The position numbers and the translations under genes were made by a program. A model generated the notes under the pieces. The model was given only the letters and a program-made list of their open reading frames with translations. It was not told where the DNA came from and made no database searches. Shown here in pieces: positions 1-11,089 of a DNA stretch of 64,000 nt; within the stretch, counting starts at the first letter, position 1, and the number at the start of each line of letters is the position of its first letter. This DNA is from Mucidula mucida (taxonomy: Eukaryota; Basidiomycota; Agaricomycetes; Agaricales; Physalacriaceae). Where the stretch lies: NCBI GenBank assembly GCA_015501055.1, contig JADNYV010000078.1, forward strand, positions 90,537-154,536, written 5' to 3'.

Positions 1-703
1 GGACCAGGCGGGAACAGTGCTGAAAGAGGCGGTTGGTCGCGGAGCCCATCGGCAATCGGCTCCAAAGAACGACGGCCGAAATCATGCGCTGTGACCGGAT
101 GTGACAACCGTAAAGCATCTTAGGCGCTTTATGCACATTACGCCGTAATATGTTCTACTCTGAAGGTCCATAGTGTATATACCGTTACTTAGCAGTCGCG
201 ATTTTTTTGCTTCCAGGGGCGCGTCTGAGCATCGTTAGAGCAGGTGGCTGTGGAAGAGTCGACTCCGCACTCAAGGAATGACGCATTCCGCATCTTCCAA
301 GAGAATTCTGTGCCACACATTCGGTGTGTGTTGAAACAAGTTTATGGCTAGAGAACAGGGTAAAAGTCGGACGTATACTTACTCTGTACGCCACACTGTT
401 GAGAATTGCGAGATTGGCCTTCGGCTGCTATACGTTTGAATACAGACATTCATCGGCATGTTACCCACTCCGAAGTGCCTATATCATGTACGCAGTACTT
501 GAGGCCCTGTTATACTTTGCCGGAATACACTTACAACATCTCCCGCACCGCGTTGATAGGATAGAACCTGGTCTGATATTCGATAAGTACTAGATTAGTT
601 GAGGCTCGTTCCAGAGTCCTATGCCGAGGATGTACGATACACATCGTCAAGGGGCATTGTGGATGTGACCTAGGCATGCTCATCACACGGTAAGTTTCGA
701 CAC
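1..703. other. Intergenic, nothing recognised
   Basis: No open frame here resembles a protein I recognise, and no splice-compatible gene model could be built on either strand. I see no repeat or RNA gene. Confidence 0.5.
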
Positions 704-704
704 A

Positions 705-712
705 TATAAAAG
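705..712 (+). promoter_or_regulatory. TATA box of the secreted-protein gene
   Basis: TATAAAAG lies 44 bases upstream of the ATG at 756, a typical place for a fungal core promoter. No other strong TATA element lies nearby. Assignment rests on sequence and position only. Confidence 0.6.
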
Positions 713-755
713 GGTTCAAAGATGGACTACTTCCTTCAGCTCATTCAACCCGACA

Positions 756-1244
756 ATGCTTACTATCCAGCAAATTCTACTTGTGCCTCTGTTCGCCACG
801 GTCGCTGTAGCCATCTGCCCCGGCTTCAACTATGGCATCGGGAACGTTCAAAACTTGGGTAATGGCATCAATCGATGTAAGACGACGCTTGCAAGCTTGT
901 CATCCTCGCGGGGACTGATACACCGATAGGGAATGTATACGACGATAGCTGCAATATCGTCGACGGATTGCTGACCACGAATAATCCTTGCACATCAGGA
1001 ATTTTTGGTTGCTCACCACCGCCTATCATTTTCAACCGCTACACCAACACCTTCACTGGCCTCATGTGAGTCGCTGCGTATTGATTACTTAGGAGCACAC
1101 CTCACTGATGTTCATCCAACTAGCTATGCCTGTCGTACCGATCCCAACTCTGGCGTCTGTGGCGGCGACACCATATCTGTCTGCGTGAGTAGAATATCGG
1201 GTTCTTCTGAATGCGGACTGAAAACTGTGCCAGTGCCGAAATGA
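756..1244 (+). CDS. Small secreted cysteine-rich protein
   Basis: Three exons (756-876, 930-1065, 1124-1244) separated by GT-AG introns of 53 and 58 bp give 378 coding bases, a 125-residue protein. The first ~19 residues (MLTIQQILLVPLFATVAVA) form a clear signal peptide with an AVA cleavage context. The mature part has eight cysteines, spread through stretches such as DDSC, NNPC, GIFGC and CGGD. It does not have the hydrophobin spacing. I do not recognise a named family, but it fits the small secreted proteins common in Agaricomycetes (cell-wall or effector-like roles, inferred). The start follows a TATA box. The 3' end is less certain: a donor-like GTGAGT follows the SVC codons, so a third intron with a different terminus is possible. 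Confidence 0.65.
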
Positions 1245-2502
1245 TGGGAATTAGTAGCTCACTGACGGCATAGATGGCGGAATAGGTTCATAGTACGACA
1301 TGTACTCTTCCCGTAATGTCTGCCTTCGATGTCGCTACACATGATGTTCTTTACGACACTGCAAAGTAAGAAGTATCTATCAGTGTGGTAAGTGGTAAAT
1401 CTTGAACGTACCGAGCACTTACAGCCAAGGGAAGGCAGCAACACGATGCTCTGTTGAACGCGTGTGCATCCGAAAGGCGCGGCGAAGAAGGCGGAAAGCT
1501 GTACTGCCAAGTTTGGGCGGCGCGCCCGTTGGAAAGATCGGAACGGTGTAAGTCCAAGAGGTTTTGTGTGGCAGTAGTCGCGGACTAGTTTAGCACCTCG
1601 TAGGGTCGGTGATAGAGTAAGTCCTGCTGGCTTGTGCCTCCCTATTGCCCCCACCTGAGTAGCGGATGTAGGCTCACAGAGTCTGGGATTGGCAGGAGAT
1701 TGAACGGACGCTCACTCGGATCCTGGTATTTGTGGGACGACAGCGCTGGCATTAACCCGGTACTTACATGACTATCCTCGATGGTTGTGTTTGTGCTCCA
1801 AACTGTCACATGAAGCGCCGAGGTAGAGCTACTGTTCGACTGGAGTCCTAACGAAGGAATGTTTGCGGGTGAACAACGAACGTGCAAGAACAAGTTTATT
1901 TGGGGAAATAAAGGTCCGAATGTAGCATGATGAGCGTCACAAAACATATGGTCGAATCACCTGAATCATGGATGATGGTAGTGTAGAAACTGTTGAATTA
2001 GAACACCCATGCAAAGCAGTGATACGGTACTAGTCCAAAACGTTCATCAGCGATCTACACATCGTGGTACCTTCTTGAGTAGTGAATGCTACAAGTCCTG
2101 TTCAGAGCAAGCCGAGTGTGGCCGAGGTCCGATAGAAATAGCGCCGCTCGGACACGTTCCATCCCCCTTTCAGTCCGGTACAGGCCACTTGATGTGAGGG
2201 GTGGCGTTTCAATATGACAATCACGAATAGTTGGCGATGCAGCGAGTAGACATTTCTAGTCAGAAAGAGAGAGAGATTGCCACGGGAACTAGTTGCAAGC
2301 AGAAGAGAACTGGAATTGAAAATCCAGGGGTCGAGGTGGTGAAGCCATAAATGGCGAGATCGGACGAAAAAGCAAAACATTTAGACGAAACTTTCCGAAT
2401 CAAGCCTGGAATCGCCTTCCGTCATTCCTGTTACTCTGACATTCATTACGCTGTGGTGCCGCCCTTGACGACCTCGGCCTCATCGTCCTCTACGACGTTG
2501 AC
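1245..2502. other. Intergenic region upstream of chitin synthase
   Basis: No convincing gene. Minus-strand open frames here are short, unlike known proteins and not extendable by splicing. Probably holds the promoter of the chitin synthase. I cannot point to a specific element. Confidence 0.4.
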
Positions 2503-5500
2503 ATGGACTATCACGGCGGTGAGAGGCGTCCTCCGCGGGCTGCACGCCCACAATCCACCCAGCCGCCCTACCCAGATCAACAATCACACTCCCGGCCACA
2601 GTTCTTACCCTCAGATGGCTCGCGAGGCAATGTTTCCTTCCAAAACACAGAACGCGGAGAGAGGCACAGCCCTATCGACCAGCAGCGCCAGCGCACCTTT
2701 CCAAGCGCATACCAGCAGAACGTACCTGCTGATGTCGAGGCGCTCGACTACGGTACAGAAAGTCGAGTCCTGAGGAAAAAGAGCCTGGTACGCCCTGACA
2801 GAGAGAAAATTGAGCCAGGGCACCGACAATGGCACTACCGGAGCCATGCACAGAAGCTCGAGGACGAGGGGACTGGGCGGGTTGGTGTGCACGCATCTAG
2901 TGAGCAGTCATCACCACGCTGTCCTTCAGGTACTCATATCTTTCAGCTACTGGAAATTATCCACAAGCCAATCTGCGTCGCGGAAAGTCACTCCTTGGTC
3001 GTGACGAAGACGTTCACGAATCCGGCCTTTCATTATTCAAGCGAGGTACCACGTTACGGCGTAAGCGTGCGCCAACATCGCCATCCCAGGCTCCAATGTT
3101 GTCGAAAGCCAAGGACAAGAACAGTACAGGCTGTCTCGGTGACTTTGCCCCAGGTCCGAAAGGCCCGTGGATGGTGTACTGTTACCTGTTGACCATATGT
3201 GTCCCGCCGGCATTCATGAGAACCTGTGGTATGTTTCTTCCTTGTACGGTCATGGCGCGATGCAGATTTATCCCATGCCAGGTTTGAACAGCCCGGAACA
3301 ACAACGGGCATGGCGTGAAAAGATCGGCCTTGTCAGCATCATTCTCATCCTCATGGCTGGTGTCGGCTTCTTGACATTCGGATTCACCGAGGCAGTCTGC
3401 GGAACTCCTGCGGATAGATTCCACGGAGGCGCCATTGGTGATGGATTCATTGGCAACAGCTCAGTCGTCATCCATGGTTACGACTATGATTTCTCCAAAT
3501 TCAAGCATCCTGCAGTTGGTACAATGGGTAATACGAACCCTTTGGAGGATTCGGGTTGGGGTTTGGCTGGAAACGACGCGTCTTTCCTTTTCCAGAAAGT
3601 CAACGATCATTGCTTGGGCATTATCACGAAAAGCTCCTCCTCCAGCATCACGACCGACGGAGAAAAGCTCGACTGGTATTTCCCTTGCAACGTCTACAAC
3701 CAGTATGGGACGTCGGGCACGAACCTTACGGGGTATGAATCCGATACCAATTGCCATGCCTCTTCGACAGCGCGGAACCAACTAGCGGCACTCAACCCAA
3801 AAGGGCAGGTCTACTTTACCTGGGATGATGTCCGCAGTACCAGTCGGAATCTCGCCGTCTACGAATCGTAAGTTCATCTCCTCCCGGCACATCCTCTTAT
3901 GAACCTTGCTCGCAGGAACGTTCTTGATCTCAACTTGCTCAATTGGCTTAGCGGGGCACAGGTCACGTATCCTTCCCTTTTCGACGACATGAAGAAGGCC
4001 AACGGCACCTACAACGGTCGTGACTTGACCATGATGTTCATGCGCACTAAGCAGGAGGATGTTGGCCACTGTCTCCAGGACGTGGTGACTATTGGCTTCA
4101 TCGACACCAACACCATTGGCTGCGTCGCTTCCGACGTCGTTCTCTACCTTTCCCTCGTTTTCATCATCGGTGTCGTTGCCATTCGTTTCGGTATGGCCGT
4201 TATGTTCCAGTGGTTCTTCTCTTGGAAGATCGGCAATTTTCCTCGGGAAACGTACGAGGAGCGTATGCAGCGGTCGGCAGAGATCGAGAATTGGTCCAAC
4301 GATATTTATCGTGCCGCCCCAAGTGACTATCGCCCTAACGTCATGAAAAACGGTCTCCGAGGCGGCAAGAAGACTTTTCTACCCAGCACGTCTCGCTTCA
4401 CTCCAGCCGAATCAACGCCCAAAACACGCCCAGCTACCGCCTATGGCATGTTGGATTCATCCGCTTCCTCGAACTACAAGAAGTCACTCTACGCGCCCTC
4501 CGTGAAACCTTTTGGGAAGTCGCCTCCAGATTCCCCTAACCGACTCTCGAGGAGCACTCTGTATGCCGATGGCTCCAAAGGCACTTTCGTTGATAGTCCA
4601 TGTCCATTCCCCCTCCACAACGTCGTCCCACAACCTCCGCTAGACTATGAACCCTTTAATTTTCCCCTTGCTCATACGATATGTTTGGTGACGGCTTATT
4701 CGGAATCAGTCGAGGGTCTGAGAACGACTTTGGATTCACTCGCCACTACGGACTATCCGAACAGCCACAAGCTCATTCTTGTCATAGCTGATGGGATGGT
4801 CAACGGAGAGGGCAACAACATGAAAACACCCGAGATCGTGTTGACGATGATGAAGGACTTGATCATCCCTGTCAACGAAGTCGAGCCGCACTCGTACGTC
4901 GCCATAGCCGATGGGCATAAAAAGCACAATATGGCCAAGGTCTATGCTGGATTCTACGACTACGATGACGCTACCACAGAGCGCTCCAAGCAGCAGCGCG
5001 TACCCATTGTCCTCGTCGCCAAGGTCGGTAACCCACTCGAAGCCAACGATGCGAAACCCGGTAATCGTGGGAAACGCGACAGTCAGATCGTGCTCATGGC
5101 GTTCATGCAAAAAGTCATGTTCGACGAGCGGATGACTACGTTCGAGTACGAGTTCTTCAATTCGATCTGGCGGGTAACAGGCGTCAGTCCTGATCGTTAT
5201 GAGATGGTGCTTTGTGTGGATGCGGATACCAAGGTGTTCCCCGACTCGCTTACCCGACTCGTATCTTGTATGGTCCACGACGAAGAGATCATGGGTCTCT
5301 GTGGGGAGACCAAGATTGCGAACAAAGCAGAGACTTTCGTGACTATGATGCAAGGTACTTGACAGTCTTCCTTGATGTGTTGGAAGTCTAATCTGGGCTT
5401 ATAGTCTTCGAATATTACATTTCGCACCACTTGACGAAGGCTTTCGAATCTATGTTCGGCGGTGTTACTTGTTTGCCTGGTTGTTTCAGCATGTATCGAA

Positions 5501-7029
5501 TCAAAGCTCCAAAGGGTGATTCTGGCTATTGGGTCCCTATTCTAGCCAATCCCGACATCGTCGAGCATTATTCAGAGAACGTAGTGGATACTTTGCACAA
5601 GAAGAATCTTCTACTTCTTGGAGAGGATCGGTATCTCACGACGCTCATGCTGAAGACGTTCCCCAAAAGAAAAAACATTTTCTGTCCGCAGGCCGTCTGC
5701 AAGACCGTCGTTCCCGATACGTTCAGGGTTTTGCTCTCGCAGCGTCGTCGCTGGATCAATTCGACAATTCACAACCTTGCGGAGCTTCTGTTGGTTCGAG
5801 ATCTGTGTGGGACATTCTGCTTTTCAATGCAGTTCGTTGTTGGCATGGAATTGGCCGGAACGTTGGTACTCCCTGCAGCCATTGCATTCACTCTCTACCT
5901 CATCATTGTTTCCATCATTCCCGGAGGAACTGACACAACGATACCTCTTATCCTGCTCGCCATCGTGTTGGGTCTTCCCGGTATACTCATCGTCGTCACG
6001 TCTCGTAAAATTGCGTACATCGGCTGGATGCTCGTCTATCTGCTTTCCCTACCCATTTGGAACGGCATTCTCCCGGCGTACTCATTTTGGCATTTCGATG
6101 ACTTCTCTTGGGGTCAGACGAGGAAGGTAGCAGGAGACAAAGGCGGTAACCACGGTGATAAAGAAGGAGAGTTCGACTCTACCCACATTGTCATGAAGAA
6201 GTGGGCTGAGTTTGAGCGTGAAAGGAGATGGAAGAGTGGTACGCAGTCACGAGATTCGACATATTACAAGTTCGTGGTTTTGTTTTCCTTGATGCTCCAT
6301 TGCTTACTGTTCGTTAGGCAAGACAGCTTGAACCGATACTCCCTAGCTTCTAATTCTGACACCTTCCACCCTCCTTCTGCTGGCTTTGATTCGAGTACAA
6401 TTGATTCGTCTGCTTTCGCCGGCCCTCGCCAAAGACACGATAGTAACACGCTCCTTATGCTTCCTGCTCCCCTTGCGGTCAATAGAGGACCCATGTCATC
6501 GGCATCATCTGGCTTCATGTCTAGGTCCAGCGAAGACGTAGCTTATTCTGATAATGGTTCTGGCTCCAACCTACGACTTGTTGGTACTCCAGGAGAGTAT
6601 AGCGATCATGAACACTCACCCGCTCCTACCGGCGTGACCAATCGCTACACTACACCACCTCCGCCTCCTCCCCATGAGCGCTCAAACCCCCGGTCTAGCA
6701 TGTCGCAGAGCTATGAAACAAGTGGCAGTGGAAGCAGTGGTGGCAATCCCTTTTATCCTGTTACAACTTCCCCGCAACCCTACGAGGAGCCTTCCCCAAT
6801 GATTACGCCCGACTCGGAAGAGGCATACAGGCAGAGCCGGCGCGGTGTACCGTTGACGGACAGTGGTCCAGTGCCAGGACCGGAGGGGGTGCGTCGCGTT
6901 GCACGACCATCTGGACGACGTCCCTCGTCACAGGCGCCGGCGCAGAACCGGTATTCGCGAAACTCTACGGTTTTCAGCCTTCCTCCCGGGGCTGCAGCAC
7001 CACAGCCGGGCTATGGATCTGGGATATAA
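2503..7029 (+). CDS. Chitin synthase, class IV (Chs3-type)
   Basis: Exons 2503-2899, 2947-3228, 3282-3867, 3916-5354, 5405-6269 and 6318-7029 (introns 47-53 bp, all GT-AG) sum to 4281 bases, 1426 residues. It polymerises UDP-GlcNAc into chitin at the plasma membrane. After a basic, disordered N-terminus come membrane segments ([20 protein letters not shown]; a second near 4130-4220). Then follows the family-2 glycosyltransferase core: CVDADT (~residue 855), [10 protein letters not shown] (~920), EDR (~973) and QRRRW (~1013). Three or so C-terminal membrane helices precede a Ser/Pro-rich tail. Motif order and the [14 protein letters not shown] stretch before the first helices match the Chs3-like class rather than classes I-III. 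The last intron is 48 bp and frame-neutral; it would otherwise encode a hydrophobic insert ([12 protein letters not shown]). The ATG at 2503 is the first in frame that begins a plausible N-terminus; an upstream exon cannot be excluded. Confidence 0.9.
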
Positions 7030-7429
7030 TTGATGGACTAGTGCGTTTTGGTTCCATTGACTTTACTTATAGGACTCTCGTATATATATTTACCCATTAC
7101 GCTCTGAATACTGGAGAGCGCGAGCTTTCTTGTGGACTTGACTGCATGCTTTATGATACCTGACGCGTTTCTTTCGTTTGGCCACTACTTCATCCCGTAA
7201 ACGTACCGTACATGTAATGGAAACAAGGATTGTAGACCAGCAAAAAGTGTTTGAGGGAGGCGCGCGAGATGATGTCGGTCGGTTATCTTATCTTATCCGC
7301 GCTAGCGCCCACGTGTAACACACAGCCTCTGTGTTGCAAACCTCCCTCTCAGAGTGTCAGTCACATTCCGCATTTCTGATTTTGATTTTACTGCGCTCGA
7401 GCTGCTCGAGTGGTCAAGACTTGATTCTG
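7030..7429. other. Intergenic: chitin synthase 3' end and next promoter
   Basis: About 400 bases between two genes in the same orientation. It contains the TATATATATTT stretch at ~7080, possibly part of the 3' processing region. Nothing else recognised. Confidence 0.4.
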
Positions 7430-9987
7430 ATGAAGAAGCTATTTTCGAGGGATAAGGACAAACCGAAGCCAGCGACAAGAGGGATCGAGGCGAGATCGAT
7501 GCTATCGACGTTCCAGAAGGTCTGCTAACTTTCCGGTGTCATATAGGATGCCCCGCCGCTGCCCTCAACAACGACGCCCATCCATCAGCAACATGCCGTC
7601 TACCGCGAGCACGACGACGAGCGCTGGGAGGTTGTCGAGAACGGCGACTTGCCAAACCCACATGCGGCCATGATCCCGTCCAGAACATCATCGCTCACGT
7701 CGCTGCCTCCAGGCGCCGGTCCACCCATTCCTAGTCCACGCTCGCCTTCCCCGTTTAAGCAGCCTCGCGAACCGTACCCGCCGCCCCCGCCGCCCTCAAA
7801 CCAGCTCAAGAAGAAGGCTCCGGTGCCAGGCACAATTCTCCGTGCCCTGGAGCCCCATAACGCAGAACTAGTTGCACCTGTACACCATCATCGTAAGGAT
7901 TCATCCGACGTTGGTCATCGCGACAAGGAGGGCGCCAAGAAAGGGTTCTGGGCGAGAGAGACTCGGGACAGAGACATCGCCAACCTTAGAGAAAAGGACC
8001 CTCATGTTGAATTCTGGCGGGACGTTAGCGAGGATGGTATGCCCTCTTTGACGAGGCAGATAGGTCTGCATACACCATTATGACATGACGCATCAACTCA
8101 TTCTTCGTATAGGATACCTAACCGCCACCAGCTCGGAAAATTGGAGTATGGTATTGGAGGTGTGTGAACGCTCCTCGGCAAACGAGGCGAACGCCAAAGA
8201 AGCCGTGAGGGCGCTACGGAGAGAGTTCAAGTAAGTGCCGGATCGTTCTTTGCGTTTCCCTCTCTGAGTCTTCTATTAGATATGGAGAGCCCACTGGCCA
8301 ACTATCCGCTGCTAGAGTACGCGAATTTGCTCGTCGACTATTGTACCGCTCACAATGCTGCTAGTTGTGGGCCATCATGCTACGAAACTCCACGGAAACT
8401 TTTATCGGACAGTCTACATCTCGCAAGTTCCTGGATACCCTAGAGGACATCCTTCTATCACCACGGACATCGCCTGTTGTGCGGGAGCGTATCATGGATG
8501 TTGTTGCAGCGGCAGCCTACGCTAGCGGGAGTAGTGAGTGCGGTCACCAGTCGTCTTGACAATATCCTCACCCCACGGGTAGAGAAAGACACTGGATTCC
8601 GAGGTCTTTGGAGAAAGATCAAACCGGCGGACAAACCAGAGGAGGGCATCCCCTTCGACACTGATGACGCCATGTTCAGTCCCCCAGTTGCCAATCCCCG
8701 GCTGTCATATTACGATCCATCCGTACAACATCTTGGTCAGGACACAGCAAATCGCACTGTATGTCATATTTCTCAGGCCTCGGAGCAAACCTAACGTCCG
8801 TTCCAGCCACCTCCCCCGAACCATCAGCATCATCACAAGAAGCGCAAGTCACCCACACGAAACCGAATCATACCGCCAGAAGAAGATATCAAAAGACTGT
8901 TTCAAGAGTGTAAAATTGGGCAGGGCAATGCGAGCTTACTAAGTCAAGCGTTGGTCCTCGCCAAACCGGAGGACCTCAAGACGAAGGACGTAATACAGGA
9001 ATTTTATCTCAAGTGTCGACAATCGCAGGAAATTATTTATGCTCAAATACCTTGGGCGACAGCTGGGGCGGAGAGGTCGAGGGCTGCCAAAGACCAGCAG
9101 AGGAAGAGAACACAATCCAACGCGTCTTTACCGCTTCTGAATTCTCCTCACGGTCAAAGCCCTGATCCGAAGGAGTTGACTGTGGAGGAAAACCTTCTCG
9201 CGGCGCTTCTGGGTGCTAATGCCGAGATCGTGGAGGCGCTCAAGCAGTACGACGACCTGGAACGCGTAGGAATGGAACGCGAGGCGGAAGAGCTTAGTCG
9301 ACGTGACGTGAGGATGGATCCCAGGGTATTATTTGGTTTGTCCAAGTCAATGTTCAGTTGCTCATATTGCTTTTAGGAGCGCCAACTCTTGGAGGAGCAG
9401 CATCAACTCAGCGACCCTCACGTAGGGATCGGGGGTAGTTCCTCGAGGAGTCCTTCTCCTGCTCCACGGTCTCGACCGTCATCCATATACAATCTTCATA
9501 ATCCACAGCCTTCTCTCGCACCGCCTCCCCCCCACGGACCGCGTCCTGCTGGCCAGAGGACACCTTCACCGTCGCCGAATAATCACGCTCATTACGCATC
9601 TTCAGGGGGCCTAAACGACGAGCTAGATTCTCGGTACCGGAAAGACGACGAGCTCGTTGTTCCAAGTGCGAAAGCTCTCGGAAAGAGAAGGGTTGTCGAG
9701 TCCGAGGTGGAAGAACGTGAGTTGTCATTTATTTTGATTATGTGGAGACTGATATCCTCGCTCAACAAGAACCATTTGATCCCAACGACTTGTTCTACGA
9801 GAAGGACGAGTTCCCATTGGATGAGCGGGCAGAGTACTCGGACTCGGACGATAGTAGGGAGACGCGGTGGCACCATTCCACGACACATACCAATTTTGTA
9901 TATGATGCTGCGGCGGAGAGGACGAGACAGAGGATAGAAGAGGGACATCGGCTTCAGACTGTCGATGCTGAAGGACTGGTACATTAG
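7430..9987 (+). CDS. VHS/GAT-domain endosomal sorting protein
   Basis: Nine exons (7430-7519, 7547-8036, 8113-8230, 8280-8316, 8365-8533, 8583-8758, 8807-9325, 9377-9716, 9770-9987) sum to 2157 bases, 718 residues. A basic start and a proline-rich linker lead to a VHS domain (YLTATSSENWSMVLEVCERS to VVAAAAYASGS). A GAT-like helical domain follows (EEDIKRLFQECKIG to LEEQHQLSD), then a Ser/Pro-rich tail and an acidic end. VHS-GAT proteins (yeast Lsb5, GGA) bind ubiquitinated cargo and Arf-type or actin-patch partners at endosomes and the plasma membrane. The layout without a GAE ear is closest to Lsb5. Introns are mostly 48-53 bp with one of 76. The first apparent intron is only 27 bp but is forced by an in-frame TAA, so that junction is uncertain. 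Confidence 0.75.
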
Positions 9988-10240
9988 TTGTAGACACACA
10001 GGCGGCACATTACTATGGATTCCAATTCGCTGATCATGAAATAAGCTGGGTGTAGTTCAGGTGCTGAAATAATGTCCGCAATATGTTAGACATAGTCTCC
10101 CGCAGTCAGCCTACGCATAAAGCCAGAAGCAAGTTCCGTTTATGAGTGCAGGCCTTGGGACCAAAATCGGCGGCGGTGTTTGTTCTTGCTTGGCCAGCTG
10201 ATTCATGGCATGGGGCTCGCGAACTCTGTGGACACTCTTA

Positions 10241-10493
10241 AGGTAGGGTTCAGACGCAAGCGGGGACATCACGTGAAGCTGCCCAAAATTCAATCAAAAT
10301 CTATTGTAAATTTGTAACGCAACCGGGGACCCGAACACTCATCGAGGGATCCAAGCTTGTGTACACCCCAAGGATCCCTTGATGAGTTTTGGTGGCTAAC
10401 AGCACCCACAGAATTTGTGTTAGTTTTACAATGATTTCTGGCTTTGGCAGATGCCGATCACATGATGTCCCCGTTTGCGTCTGAACCCTACCT
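10241..10493. mobile_element. MITE with TA target duplication (Tc1/mariner-like)
   Basis: A 253-bp unit begins AGGTAGGGTTCAGACGC and ends with its reverse complement. The inverted termini run about 38 bp with a few mismatches. TA flanks both ends (10239-10240 and 10494-10495), the signature of Tc1/mariner-superfamily insertion. The interior holds another near-perfect inverted repeat (CTCATCGAGGGATCC facing its complement, ~10338-10386), so the whole unit could fold into a long hairpin. It has no coding capacity. Confidence 0.75.
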
Positions 10494-10550
10494 TAGTCGT
10501 GTTGTAGAGGTACCTTTCCTATGTAAAATATGATGATCTGAACAATCTCC

Positions 10551-10655
10551 ATGGAGCTCTGGGAGCAGATTTTTTATTCTTGATATTTTCAAAATGTGTC
10601 TCAGTCTGGCAAGATTTCAGAGAAGACAATGAAAATTCTGCTCCCAGGGCTCCAT
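10551..10655. repeat. Fold-back repeat, 105 bp
   Basis: ATGGAGCTCTGGGAGCAGA at the left faces its near-exact complement at the right (TCTGCTCCCAGGGCTCCAT). It could be a minimal MITE or a hairpin. No convincing target duplication is visible. Confidence 0.5.
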
Positions 10656-11089
10656 TACCATTCAAAAAATACTTCATCTGAGCTGTACCCAACATGAATA
10701 GGAGTGCTTGTTGGCATTATAGAGAAGTTCTACAAAACAATGCTATGAATTACGATCAGACAATCATGTCAGCATGTTTTCCTTTCGCTCTGACGACGTG
10801 TCTTGCCTATGTCGTGTCAAATGGGATGGGAACAGCTGGCCAACATCACTATGCACCTCACAAGGGCGTAAGAGTCACACTCTTAATTTTACAGGCTTCC
10901 ATCCTCACTCGGGTCAGCAAAAAGGCCCATCTACTGTAGATAAGGAAAATAATTCAGATTTCACCCCATCAAGGGTAGGCTCATGCGCGCGCTCTTCCCC
11001 ATCCCCATCTGCTTCCACAATCTCATGGAACAATTGTGTTCTTGCCGGTAACATACATGCCCAACACTATGAGAAGTGATTCCAGAACG

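Noticed and set aside
1259..2380. Minus-strand frames of 90-130 codons upstream of chitin synthase
   Set aside because: No domain, no splicing model and no sensible composition.
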